Virus record (IMG/VR): IMGVR_UViG_3300005613_000005
Location: 112,244-176,243 of that record
Strand: one strand, 5' to 3'
DNA: 64,000 nucleotides
Source of the DNA: a virus
Of the stretch, positions 8,474 through 15,714 are shown piece after piece. The first letter of the stretch is position 1; every line of letters begins with the position of its first letter. The notes below the pieces were generated by a model. It worked only from the letters and a program-made list of their open reading frames with translations, had not been told where the DNA came from and made no database searches. A program made the position numbers and the translations under genes.

Positions 8474-8864
8474 CCCATCTCTCCCTTATAGCGTCCCACA
8501 AGTGAAACAAGTTCAACTTGACCGGCAACATCTGATCTTTGTGTATGATCCCCAGTTTAAAGTAAACGTACAGTATATCTTCTATGACATCCGTGCTGTA
8601 ATCGTAACGATGCTGCCAATACCATCTCCACCAATATAGACCAAATGAATAATGAGGGCCATCGTACCAGGTATATCTGAAACCGATCAAACGAGTTTCA
8701 GTACCGGTATGCATCATCGACCATTTACCGCCGCGAAGCATGGTATCAGTATGAAATCTCCAACCGCCGCGCTCTGTCAATATGCATATAATACTTCCTA
8801 ACGAAGTCTTCCACCAGAACCACTCTTGTATCTTACTTATTAATGTTCGGATCTTCTGAATCAT
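8451..8864 (-). CDS. Hypothetical Trp/Tyr-rich protein
   Basis: A 137-residue protein with an unusual load of aromatic residues (YSFGLYWWRWYWQHRYDY). It starts inside the end of the upstream membrane-protein gene and overlaps the next gene. There is no signal peptide or known motif. The aromatic density resembles the membrane-anchored protein at 43.2-44.1 kb in general character only. Confidence 0.5.
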   Translation of the reverse strand: MIQKIRTLISKIQEWFWWKTSLGSIICILTERGGWRFHTDTMLRGGKWSMMHTGTETRLIGFRYTWYDGPHYSFGLYWWRWYWQHRYDYSTDVIEDILYVYFKLGIIHKDQMLPVKLNLFHLWDAIRERWDEPRIKE

Positions 8865-9045
8865 CAGACTGCTTCTTCAACTCTTTTAAAACGTGAGTAT
8901 TGACCATAGTTTGAAGTTTGTTGGTCTTCTTATCTTTACGTATCATTATCATGGTCCTATATTGAAAATAGCATGCTATGCAGAACGTCACGCACGATAT
9001 GAACGACAACACCAGCATCGATATGTGGATCGTGTAAATACTCAT
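8833..9045 (-). CDS. Small membrane protein, leaderless start
   Basis: A 70-residue protein with one N-terminal membrane segment (residues 4-27) and a charged, probably cytoplasmic tail (RKDKKTNKLQ). The start codon is preceded by TGGTATAAT and exactly six bases, so the mRNA should begin at the AUG, with no Shine-Dalgarno. It heads a three-gene overlapping operon. Function unknown. Confidence 0.55.
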   Translation of the reverse strand: MSIYTIHISMLVLSFISCVTFCIACYFQYRTMIMIRKDKKTNKLQTMVNTHVLKELKKQSDDSEDPNINK

Positions 9046-9051
9046 GCTATC

Positions 9052-9060
9052 ATTATACCA
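9052..9060 (-). promoter_or_regulatory. Leaderless-type promoter TGGTATAAT-N6-ATG
   Basis: TGGTATAAT, then GATAGC, then the ATG at 9045. With the usual -10 to +1 spacing, transcription starts on the A of the start codon. Confidence 0.7.
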
Positions 9061-9084
9061 AAGATTTCAAGATATTAAGTATTA

Positions 9085-9268
9085 GAGTCCTATAGTTTTA
9101 AAACCCTTTAATCCGACCTGCAATCAGCTCACAGACCATCGGTCAAGCCAGGATCATCTAATACGGTCGCCAACATCTCCGTCGTGTATCAGACCTTTGC
9201 TTTGGGTTCCCATCGACACGTACCTCGCTGTGACGGTTCGGGTACATAGCTCCCGGGTGCTCAATATA
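9085..9268 (-). ncRNA. Candidate structured noncoding RNA
   Basis: This gap of about 200 bases has no convincing gene, is visibly richer in G and C than its surroundings, and follows a -10 (AGGTATAAT, 9274-9282). On the minus strand helices can be drawn: GTACC/GGTAC, CCGT/ACGG enclosing CGTGT/ACACG, CGACC/GGTCG enclosing CCTG/CAGG, and a GACC-GAT-GGTC hairpin. It is not a tRNA or a known ribozyme by eye. A 29-codon Arg-rich frame exists but does not look like coding sequence. The ends are estimates. Confidence 0.4.
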
Positions 9269-9273
9269 CTTAT

Positions 9274-9282
9274 ATTATACCT
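9274..9282 (-). promoter_or_regulatory. -10 promoter AGGTATAAT before candidate ncRNA
   Basis: AGGTATAAT on the minus strand lies just below the stop at 9286; the next gene start is more than 200 bases away at 9045. That gap is filled by the candidate RNA. Confidence 0.5.
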
Positions 9283-9285
9283 AAT

Positions 9286-9477
9286 TTACTCGTCTGACAA
9301 TAGTTTATCCACTGGATCATCAAGCAAAGACATGATCTTGTTGTATCTTTTGATTTGCTTTTCATTGTCTAGGATAGTATTGATCTGTTTGGCGAGATGT
9401 CTTATATCACTAATGTATTGACCCCATAACTTATCGCCGATATCTTTCCTTAGTATGACGATGTCCTCTGCAATCAC
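9286..9477 (-). CDS. Hypothetical small protein
   Basis: A 63-residue acidic helical protein (MIAEDIVILRKDIGDKLWGQ). The start is a GTG whose codon overlaps the TGA of the upstream gene (GTGTGATT), implying translational coupling. No family is recognised. Confidence 0.5.
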   Translation of the reverse strand: MIAEDIVILRKDIGDKLWGQYISDIRHLAKQINTILDNEKQIKRYNKIMSLLDDPVDKLLSDE

Positions 9478-9746
9478 ACTGCCGTCAGCAGCCTTGTCAA
9501 AAAAGATACCTGTATCCCGTCTTCTAAATTGGAGGTTATCTCAATCTTTTTGTTACCTACATCAGCACGAACTATGCATCGCGCGCGCGATGAATAATGG
9601 TCGGTAGAAAAACTCACGTCATCGGTCTCGTTGCGCAGATATTTTTCAGCTAGTTCAGTTATATGAACGATCGCGGCCGTGATTACGTCATGGACTTCCA
9701 CAGGTTTCACTGTGAACTTATGCTTATTGAAACTCAACCATCTCAT
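9474..9746 (-). CDS. Hypothetical small protein
   Basis: About 90 residues. I prefer the ATG at 9746 (MRWLSFNKHK) because AAAGG sits six bases before it; an ATG two codons earlier is also possible. A central Ser/Arg segment (SFSTDHYSSRARCIVRADV) precedes a beta-rich C-terminus. It is coupled to RtcB upstream and to the next small gene. No function is recognised. Confidence 0.5.
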   Translation of the reverse strand: MRWLSFNKHKFTVKPVEVHDVITAAIVHITELAEKYLRNETDDVSFSTDHYSSRARCIVRADVGNKKIEITSNLEDGIQVSFLTRLLTAV

Positions 9747-9748
9747 AA

Positions 9749-11047
9749 TCATCCTTTTATTACCGCTAATGGCGACAGTTCGATAACTATATCAACCAGA
9801 TCTTTCTGCTCATCCATCACTGTACTTATATCTTTATAAGCACCGCTTGCCTCATCCAGATCTTTGGTTCCCCTGATAGAATGCAATATACCTTGCTCAT
9901 CTAATTTCTTCTGTTCATTTTTAAAATCAAGTTCTCGCTGCGCGCGTTTCCGACTCATCCTGCGTCCAGCTCCATGACTGCAGCTCATGAATGATTGTTC
10001 ACTCCCTTTTCCTTTAACTATGTACGAACACGTACCTTGAGATCCAGGAATGATGCCTAACTCGCCTTCTTTAGCAGACGTAGCACCTTTTCTGTGAACC
10101 CAAACGTTCTTGCCAAAATGATGCTCGATGGACGCGTAGTTATGGTGTATGTTTATGTAATCGGTAAATTCAACGTCTTCATGAACGGGTCTTATACCAG
10201 TCCCGCCGCACGCGTCACACTTGTTACCTCTCTTACCACCGTTTCCACCACAACGTTCGCACGTGTGTTGTACGAACGCCTCCTTGATCCTCTCAATCAT
10301 CAGATCACGATTAGCTTTAGCAAATTCTAAGCAAAACTGCATCTCTCTCAGATAACTCTGACCTTCAGCGGTTTTAATCGGTAGGAAAGCTAGTCCGCCT
10401 TCTCCCTTATATTCTGGTATATTAGAGTACCAAGTCTCGCACAATCCCTGTGCCAGATCGTTGTAGAATTTAGCGACTTTATAACCTAAATTTCTTGATC
10501 CAGAATGAACCATGAACCAAATATAACCATCAGATCCTCTCTGAATCTCTATGAAATGATTACCGCCGCCTAAAGTACCGATCTGCTTCAAAGCACTACT
10601 ATATTCTCCCCATACTACAGGATACGAGTCGTAGGTTATGGCATCCTCGTGGTTAATCTCTGCTACGAGATCGTATTTTGGAGCTGGCATCAACGCCGCG
10701 TCTTGAGATTTAGAATGATGACTGAAACCCAGAGGTATCTTCTTTCTTATCAAGGTCATTATCTCTTTCAACCGTTCCTGCGATATATCCTTTAAATTAG
10801 TCTTGACGGCTGCCATACCACAACCGATATCAACACCAACAGCGTTAGGTATCACCACGTCCTCACAAGCTATAACCCCACCTATTGGCATGCCATATCC
10901 TTGATGGGTGTCCGGCATCAGTGCAACGTGCCTGAACACGAACGGGAGTTTAGCCAAGTCTTTAGCCTGTTCAATAGCTCCTTCCTCAGGGTTCTCGCAC
11001 CAGTTAAAGATAGGGACTCGGGTATTCTCATATTTAACCGCTTTCAT
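9749..11047 (-). CDS. rtcB: RtcB RNA ligase with inserted zinc finger
   Basis: A 432-residue RtcB-family 3'-phosphate/5'-OH RNA ligase. Conserved blocks include GVDIGCGM (Cys76), GGGNHFIEI (His164), HSGSRNLG (His181), HHNYA at 301 and SCSHGAGRRMSR with His358, the residue expected to carry GMP. Residues 263-284 add two CxxCGGxG repeats (Cys263/266/277/280), a DnaJ-type zinc finger not normally present in RtcB. Start and stop overlap the neighbours in one operon. The enzyme probably repairs cleaved tRNAs or other RNA ends during infection. Confidence 0.93.
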   Translation of the reverse strand: MKAVKYENTRVPIFNWCENPEEGAIEQAKDLAKLPFVFRHVALMPDTHQGYGMPIGGVIACEDVVIPNAVGVDIGCGMAAVKTNLKDISQERLKEIMTLIRKKIPLGFSHHSKSQDAALMPAPKYDLVAEINHEDAITYDSYPVVWGEYSSALKQIGTLGGGNHFIEIQRGSDGYIWFMVHSGSRNLGYKVAKFYNDLAQGLCETWYSNIPEYKGEGGLAFLPIKTAEGQSYLREMQFCLEFAKANRDLMIERIKEAFVQHTCERCGGNGGKRGNKCDACGGTGIRPVHEDVEFTDYINIHHNYASIEHHFGKNVWVHRKGATSAKEGELGIIPGSQGTCSYIVKGKGSEQSFMSCSHGAGRRMSRKRAQRELDFKNEQKKLDEQGILHSIRGTKDLDEASGAYKDISTVMDEQKDLVDIVIELSPLAVIKG

Positions 11048-11349
11048 TCATCCTCCAACAAAAACGCTTTTTCAAAATCATCATCGATCAGTTTTTTAAA
11101 AATCTCTAGTGTCTCTTTATCTTCGTGTTTGATCGCTTCTTTTTCATATTGCTCGTGGTTATCGCAATAAAACTTTTTAGCTATCATAAATTTACTATAT
11201 ATCATATGATTATATCGTTTGGTTTCAAACTCTATATCTTTAGAATGGTGCGGGTTCAAACGTCTTCGCATGTGAAAACATCTGTCAAGGGTAACTATAC
11301 TATTGCATAGAGCAATCCATTCTTTCAACGACATCTTGTCTTCATGCAT
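11044..11349 (-). CDS. Hypothetical charged protein
   Basis: A 101-residue helical protein rich in Lys, Glu, Asp and His (DDDFEKAFLLEDE at the end). It overlaps the start of rtcB by four bases and begins inside the 3' end of the TAG-interrupted gene. An in-frame ATG five codons later is another possible start. No family is recognised. Confidence 0.5.
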   Translation of the reverse strand: MHEDKMSLKEWIALCNSIVTLDRCFHMRRRLNPHHSKDIEFETKRYNHMIYSKFMIAKKFYCDNHEQYEKEAIKHEDKETLEIFKKLIDDDFEKAFLLEDE

Positions 11350-11534
11350 TTGATCGCGTCCGTCTTGTTTTTAATCTTTACGTTCCAAACATTACCCATG
11401 CAACATTTCTCGATTATATGACGATATACTTTCTCCTGATGCTACAGCATGTCTCTGCAACGTTTCTCAGCGATGTTCTTACCACCAAAGAAGCCACCGA
11501 TCGTTAGAACAACTATTATTATAAATTCAAACAT
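11325..11534 (-). CDS. Small membrane protein interrupted by one in-frame TAG
   Basis: A strong ribosome site (TTAGGAG, seven bases before ATG) starts a frame that encodes a membrane segment (FEFIIIVVLTIGGFFGG) and a basic stretch, reaching TAG at codon 31 (11442-11444). The same frame then stays open for 38 codons of protein-like sequence (HQEKVYRHIIEKCC...NVWNVKIKNKTDAIKCMK) to a TGA that overlaps the next gene. With the CUA tRNA at 50.1 kb this could be read as a 69-residue protein. The alternatives are a 30-residue peptide with a TAG stop, or a nonsense mutation. Function unknown. Confidence 0.5.
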
Positions 11535-11686
11535 TTACATACTCCTAATTTTTCTAACAATTCTATCAATCCCAAAGATCCAGGGTACTTATAGTGGAAA
11601 ACCACCCTCGCCCACGTTTTTGGACTAAGAGTTATGTATCGCATCGCGTCAAAAAGGTCTTCGTGAACGATATTATTATCACTCAC
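11519..11686 (-). CDS. Hypothetical small protein, GTG start
   Basis: A 55-codon frame beginning GTG with AGAGG nine bases upstream encodes SDNNIVHEDLFDAMRYITLS, then WARVVFHYKYPGSLGLIELL. The composition looks like real protein and the frame fills the gap exactly between its neighbours, overlapping the next start. No family is recognised. Confidence 0.55.
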   Translation of the reverse strand: MSDNNIVHEDLFDAMRYITLSPKTWARVVFHYKYPGSLGLIELLEKLGVCKCLNL

Positions 11687-11690
11687 GTTA

Positions 11691-11954
11691 TCATGCCTCT
11701 GGCGTGCGCTTTATCAACTCATGAAATAGCGCCATCAAGAAAATCTTGTCCATGCATTCAGTATCCACTTTGAATTGACCGTCGCTTTTATCTGTGTAGA
11801 ACGTTACTTCGCCAAAACCTATGCCTTTAGCACTCCACCGTATAACGAAACCGCTGAATCTTTCGTTTATAAAAGGTTCAACTTCAAGGTGAGTAAACTC
11901 ATATCCTGTAGCAGGACGCTCACCAAATACTTTTTCAAATATATCTTTTGCCAT
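11691..11954 (-). CDS. Hypothetical protein
   Basis: An 87-residue protein with a beta-rich middle (FSGFVIRWSAKGIGFGEVTF) and a helical end. No clear ribosome site precedes its ATG; a TATAAT lies about 25 bases upstream. It resembles in size and layout the small proteins at 30.1 and 47.5-48.5 kb, but I cannot show homology. Confidence 0.5.
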   Translation of the reverse strand: MAKDIFEKVFGERPATGYEFTHLEVEPFINERFSGFVIRWSAKGIGFGEVTFYTDKSDGQFKVDTECMDKIFLMALFHELIKRTPEA

Positions 11955-11989
11955 GATGATATTCTACTGTTTTGAGATATTATATAGAT

Positions 11990-12844
11990 CTATTGGTCGA
12001 ATATTATGTAATCAGCTATAGCACCATAAGTAGGATGCAAGATCGTAAAATTTGCTGACCGATTACACGTAGCCTGTACTATGGTCGCTATTTTTTTGTC
12101 AGGAGATCGATTGTTCAGACGCGCCGTTAATCCCAGTTTATATTCGGCATGAAAGTTACCGACTATGATAAAAAACTTATTTCGACTGATATCTATTAAA
12201 GAATGATAGGCCATCGTATCGTCCCACACTGAATGCGCCGCAAAAAAATTCTTTGTCGCACCGTCAAGCATATCGTGCTTCATGTATTTCATGGTACTTT
12301 TGAAGCGCTTGTAGTACAAGTCACCACCGACACTAAAGTCTTCTGGCAATAATTTCTTTTCCTGCTCGCTCAACGTGCATAAACCCTGCATGGCAATCTT
12401 ATGCACTAACGCGTTGGGAGCATTGATGCCATACACGCGTCCACCAGAAGTTACCGCAATCTCTATCAGCGGTTCATAATACGCGAACGACGTTTTTCCC
12501 CATTGCATCGCTTTTAAAAAATCCGCCTCGTTCTTACCACCGTTCAAAAATAAATCTAAAGTTCCTTGATCTATCCAGGATACGAATTCTAGGCCGACGT
12601 CGATCGATCCATGTTTGGCTACTTCGCTGATTACATCCAGTTGATTTTTGTGATGGACAGCGCTGTCATGCTTCTCACCAAAAACTATGATATCATAGTT
12701 TAACAGGTCCTTTACGAGAGTCTGTCTATCAATAAATTCACCACGATCTGTCGAGAAAATATTACGCATGCTATTACGATCCGCCTCAGTAATCAAACAT
12801 AAAAGCATCACTAAAATAGAATATCGCAAGATGCTTACCCACAT
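11990..12844 (-). CDS. ChaN-like (Tiki superfamily) secreted protein
   Basis: A 284-residue protein with an N-terminal hydrophobic segment (VSILRYSILVMLLCLITEA), so probably exported or membrane-tethered. The mature part matches the ChaN/haem-binding-uptake pattern: YDIIVFGEKHDSAVHHKNQLD, GLEFVSWIDQGTLDLFL, then W..T.FAYYEP and GINAPN. Bacterial ChaN is a haem-binding lipoprotein; a phage copy is unusual. It ends in TAG. The start lies six bases after a TATAAT, a leaderless arrangement, and the gene follows the capsid terminator. Family call is good, role unknown. Confidence 0.7.
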   Translation of the reverse strand: MWVSILRYSILVMLLCLITEADRNSMRNIFSTDRGEFIDRQTLVKDLLNYDIIVFGEKHDSAVHHKNQLDVISEVAKHGSIDVGLEFVSWIDQGTLDLFLNGGKNEADFLKAMQWGKTSFAYYEPLIEIAVTSGGRVYGINAPNALVHKIAMQGLCTLSEQEKKLLPEDFSVGGDLYYKRFKSTMKYMKHDMLDGATKNFFAAHSVWDDTMAYHSLIDISRNKFFIIVGNFHAEYKLGLTARLNNRSPDKKIATIVQATCNRSANFTILHPTYGAIADYIIFDQ

Positions 12845-12850
12845 TAATAT

Positions 12851-12856
12851 ATTATA
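12851..12856 (-). promoter_or_regulatory. Leaderless-type promoter TATAAT-N6-ATG
   Basis: TATAAT, ATATTA, then the ATG at 12844. It lies directly below the T-tract of the capsid terminator, and no ribosome site is present. Confidence 0.6.
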
Positions 12857-12862
12857 CTAGAT

Positions 12863-12899
12863 AAAAAAAAGGACGGCTGTTAACCGTCCTTTATTTTTT
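12863..12899 (-). terminator. Terminator after the major capsid gene
   Basis: AAAGGACGG and CCGTCCTTT form a 9-bp stem with a 7-base loop. On the minus strand it is followed by a T-tract. Because it is flanked by T/A runs on both sides it may work in both directions. Confidence 0.88.
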
Positions 12900-12923
12900 T
12901 TCAGAGTATTTTAAGTCTATGAC

Positions 12924-14390
12924 TTATTTTCCAACGTTCTTTAAGAAACAGTTGAATCTTGGTGTGTAAACAAACAGAGCTCCATAAAGTACGATGGCGA
13001 ATTCAAGAGCGGTTGACACGATAGCAAAATTGATTTTGCTAAGAGGTGCTAACTGTTTGAACTTCATGCATTCTGCACTCATGTCGAGTAAGAAAGCTTC
13101 ACCAAGGCCAGGAGATTTCTGTCCTGAGTCCACGAGAGTAAGATCAGCAGGATCATATTTGAAATTTCCTACGAACTTCTCTGTTCCAACAGCTCCGCCA
13201 GAAGCAGAACGGTAAACTTTAAAGTACTTGGTGTTAGCAGGTACGTTAGCTACTGTCAGGATCAGAGATCCGTTAGCATCTGGGTTACCGTTTACGGTTG
13301 ACTGAATAGGAGCACTTTCACCAAAGTCATTGACTGCAGTGATTTTGTACTGGTAAACACCACCGGAAGTAAGCTGACCAACAGGACTGACAGCGCCACC
13401 AGTGTTGTGTCCACAAGCAAAAGTGCCAAGCGCAGGAGCGTTAGCGTTAACGGCCTGTGTCCTATACTGAGCTCTAGGACGTAAGAAAAGGTTAGGTTTA
13501 AGATCTACAGTACCAGCAGTAGTTGTGATCTTAGATACATCGTAGCCAACTGCTTGACCAGCGAGACCCGGAGCACTTCTAAACTGTGGATAGAACTGTT
13601 TTACGAACGCACTGATAACAACTGGTTCAGCGTGTAATTGATTTGGAGCACCGAAGTTTTCCAGAGCAATAACAGCCAGTCTTTCAATGTCGTCCTGCTG
13701 CATAACAGCACCAGCGAGATCCTGTCCGATTGATGACCAATCGCCAAAACCTTCAAAGTCTTTAGATTTGTGCTGAGCGTCATCGTCGCCTTTTAACAGC
13801 TGCTGAAGCAGACCGTTCATCTTGATAGAATTGGCTGGAATATCACTAACAGCACCGTTCATAGCACCAGAAGCAATGTTCATGTAGTGAGCATGTCCCC
13901 AATAAAGTTCTCTTTCGATATGCTTTAAGAGATGCATTGTTCCTTCTTTTGCTTGCTGAGCTACGATATCGCCAACAGTTGTTCTTACTAGTGTCATCTG
14001 ATGAGATACTTTTCTGCGTGTTCCAAAGAAAACGATTCTTTGTCCATCACGAATGTAAGTGCTGTCTTCCTGTTGAGGAGCACCACCTTCACCCATGTAT
14101 GGGGAAGCGTCAGAACCATAACCAATCAAACGATTGTACTGTTCAAACAGATTGTAAGCTTTATCAATGCTTACTGCTGGCCAGAATTTTAAGTTTTTCA
14201 TGTCAAAAGTCACGGACTTGAGTGTTGACTCAAGAGATTCGGCTTGAAGCACACCACCATAAGTTAGGTCAGTGGGTTTCCCAGCTCCACCGTAACCGGC
14301 TGTGATAGCCTTGTTAAGAGCTTCAATGTCTTCAGGAGTAACGAGTCCGTTTTCAATTCCCTGTAGGATTTGATTCATTTGTTCGTTCAT
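12924..14390 (-). CDS. Major capsid protein
   Basis: A 488-residue protein. The N-terminal 24-45 region (AGYGGAGKPTDLTYGGVLQ) is followed by an HK97-like arrangement (FWPAVSIDKAYNLFEQYN, then FGTRRKVSHQMTLVRTTVGD). Residues near 330-400 contain a fibronectin-III-like insertion (YQYKITAVNDFGESAP; KYFKVYRSASGG), a surface-domain pattern seen in other phage capsids. It lies just downstream of scaffold and small structural genes and ends in a dedicated terminator, consistent with very high expression. The AGYGG motif also appears in the protease gene and may be a maturation signal. Confidence 0.85.
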   Translation of the reverse strand: MNEQMNQILQGIENGLVTPEDIEALNKAITAGYGGAGKPTDLTYGGVLQAESLESTLKSVTFDMKNLKFWPAVSIDKAYNLFEQYNRLIGYGSDASPYMGEGGAPQQEDSTYIRDGQRIVFFGTRRKVSHQMTLVRTTVGDIVAQQAKEGTMHLLKHIERELYWGHAHYMNIASGAMNGAVSDIPANSIKMNGLLQQLLKGDDDAQHKSKDFEGFGDWSSIGQDLAGAVMQQDDIERLAVIALENFGAPNQLHAEPVVISAFVKQFYPQFRSAPGLAGQAVGYDVSKITTTAGTVDLKPNLFLRPRAQYRTQAVNANAPALGTFACGHNTGGAVSPVGQLTSGGVYQYKITAVNDFGESAPIQSTVNGNPDANGSLILTVANVPANTKYFKVYRSASGGAVGTEKFVGNFKYDPADLTLVDSGQKSPGLGEAFLLDMSAECMKFKQLAPLSKINFAIVSTALEFAIVLYGALFVYTPRFNCFLKNVGK

Positions 14391-15151
14391 TACTTATCTC
14401 CTTTTAAGTTATACTTTTCAATAATTGCCTGAAGATCTCCGCCTGTCTCTGCAGTGCTTATATCTAAGGTGTCTACTTCTTTTCCGGACTTCTTCAACTC
14501 AAATAATTTACTGGCGACTTCACTTTTGCTCAACGGTTCAACTTCTTCGCTCTTTTTAAGTGGAACGATTCCGTCTATACCTTTTTTAGCAACAGGTTGG
14601 TCGGCCATTTTCTCAACAACTTCCATTAATCCAGCGATCTTCTTTTCTAAACCGCTGATGGCGTCGTTAAACTGTGATTTTAAAAGTTCATCTCTCTCGT
14701 CAAGAGATTTCTTTAAATCTTCAGCTTCATCTTCAGATTTTTTACAAGCTTTCTCAGCTTCTTCTTTTTCAGCTTCTTCTTTTGCAGCTTCTTCTTTTTC
14801 AGTTTCTTCTTTTTCAGTTTCTTCTTTTTCAGTTTCTTCTTTTGCAGCCTCTTCCGATTTTGCAGCTTCTTCATTGATACCTTTTTCCATATCAGCTTTC
14901 TCAGCTTCGTCGAGCACGCCTTTTTCAACTTCCTCTTTTTTAGCTTCGTCGTCATCATCGTCGTCATCGTCGTCGTCTTTGTCTTTTTCTTCTTTGCCGA
15001 TACTGCCGTTGGAAGGTTGACCCGCAAGGCCATCACCAGGACCTTCAATCTTAACTTCAGAAGCAGCGAAACGAGATTTCTTCAGATCTTCGATCTCAGA
15101 AATTGTTTCGTCGATGAGGCTAGTAAGACTCTTAATTAATTTTTCGTCCAT
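14390..15151 (-). CDS. Prohead scaffold/core-like protein
   Basis: A 253-residue, extremely acidic and helical protein. I start at ATG 15151 (MDEKLIKSLTSLID) because TAAGGAG precedes it; a longer frame would overlap the upstream gene. Residues about 70-130 are Asp runs followed by tandem short Glu/Lys/Ala repeats. The C-terminal third is a coiled coil (SLDERDELLKSQF...MEVVEKM). Position between a small structural gene and the capsid gene and the composition fit a scaffold. There is no sequence proof of scaffolding. Confidence 0.6.
   Translation of the reverse strand: MDEKLIKSLTSLIDETISEIEDLKKSRFAASEVKIEGPGDGLAGQPSNGSIGKEEKDKDDDDDDDDDDEAKKEEVEKGVLDEAEKADMEKGINEEAAKSEEAAKEETEKEETEKEETEKEEAAKEEAEKEEAEKACKKSEDEAEDLKKSLDERDELLKSQFNDAISGLEKKIAGLMEVVEKMADQPVAKKGIDGIVPLKKSEEVEPLSKSEVASKLFELKKSGKEVDTLDISTAETGGDLQAIIEKYNLKGDK
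14745..14875 (-). repeat. Short tandem coding repeat in scaffold gene
   Basis: Repeats of about 15 bases built from GAAGAA and AAAGAA triplets encode tandem EKEE(T/A) units. They could expand or contract by slippage without shifting frame. Confidence 0.8.
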
Positions 15152-15176
15152 ACTATTCTCCTTAATAGTTGTAAGA

Positions 15177-15590
15177 TTACTGTCCAAGTCCAACCAGGTC
15201 ATTCATCCCTTTAACTCTAACGAGTTCAGCAGAAGTACCAATTCCTTCATTTCCATCCTGAACAGAAACGTCATTAGCAAAACCACAACAGATAGAGAAC
15301 ATCTTTACAGCAACAGCTGTATCGAATACATCTGCGATTGCGTCGTTACCAGCAGCATTCTTACTGAAAACGATGTAACCAGGATTTGCAACTCCGATTC
15401 CTAGGTATGGAGAACTAGCGTCAGAAACCCCGCCCATGGGTTCTTGGATACTTGCAGCCTGATACTTGATCAGAATGTCGTCGCCACCGTCGTCAACGAT
15501 AACTTGATCTGCTGTATGTGAATTTACAGTGAGACCTTCTAGTTCAGCTGCACGGGCAATTTTGTCTAAAATTTGTACTGAATTTGCCAT
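15177..15590 (-). CDS. Putative capsid-associated structural protein
   Basis: A 137-residue beta-rich protein (DQVIVDDGGDDILIKYQ; NPGYIVFSKNAAGNDAIADV) with the same SPY segment style as the capsid protein. It is the first gene of the scaffold-capsid unit, with GGAGAAACG before the ATG and a -10 at 15640-15648. A decoration or minor head protein is plausible; no family is recognised. Confidence 0.5.
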   Translation of the reverse strand: MANSVQILDKIARAAELEGLTVNSHTADQVIVDDGGDDILIKYQAASIQEPMGGVSDASSPYLGIGVANPGYIVFSKNAAGNDAIADVFDTAVAVKMFSICCGFANDVSVQDGNEGIGTSAELVRVKGMNDLVGLGQ

Positions 15591-15639
15591 TCGTTTCTCC
15601 TTGTATTTTTGTTATAGAATACAATTATAATCAACTTAT

Positions 15640-15648
15640 AGTATACCA
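15640..15648 (-). promoter_or_regulatory. Extended -10 promoter TGGTATACT
   Basis: TGGTATACT on the minus strand lies about 50 bases before the ATG at 15590. It probably drives the decoration-scaffold-capsid unit that ends at the 12.9 kb terminator. Confidence 0.6.
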
Positions 15649-15700
15649 TATTACTTACTTAATTGTTTAAACCAGTAACCATGTTAAGCGATAACTAGTG

Positions 15701-15706
15701 TATAAT
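15701..15706 (+). promoter_or_regulatory. Near-leaderless promoter of plus-strand HNH gene
   Basis: TATAAT followed by eight bases and the ATG at 15715, with no good ribosome site. This gives the HNH gene its own transcription, opposite to the head operon. Confidence 0.55.
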
Positions 15707-15714
15707 AAGGTTGT

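Noticed and set aside
9132-9260. Arg-rich 29-codon peptide in the GC-rich gap
   Set aside because: Composition is that of a structured RNA read by chance, and there is no convincing ribosome site.
9150-9260. tRNA in the GC-rich gap
   Set aside because: The TTCGGG segment is not flanked by a five-pair T stem, and no anticodon arm or acceptor pairing can be drawn.
14745-14875. Tandem repeat as a CRISPR or satellite
   Set aside because: The units are short Glu/Lys/Ala codons inside one open frame, with no spacers. It is coding low complexity.
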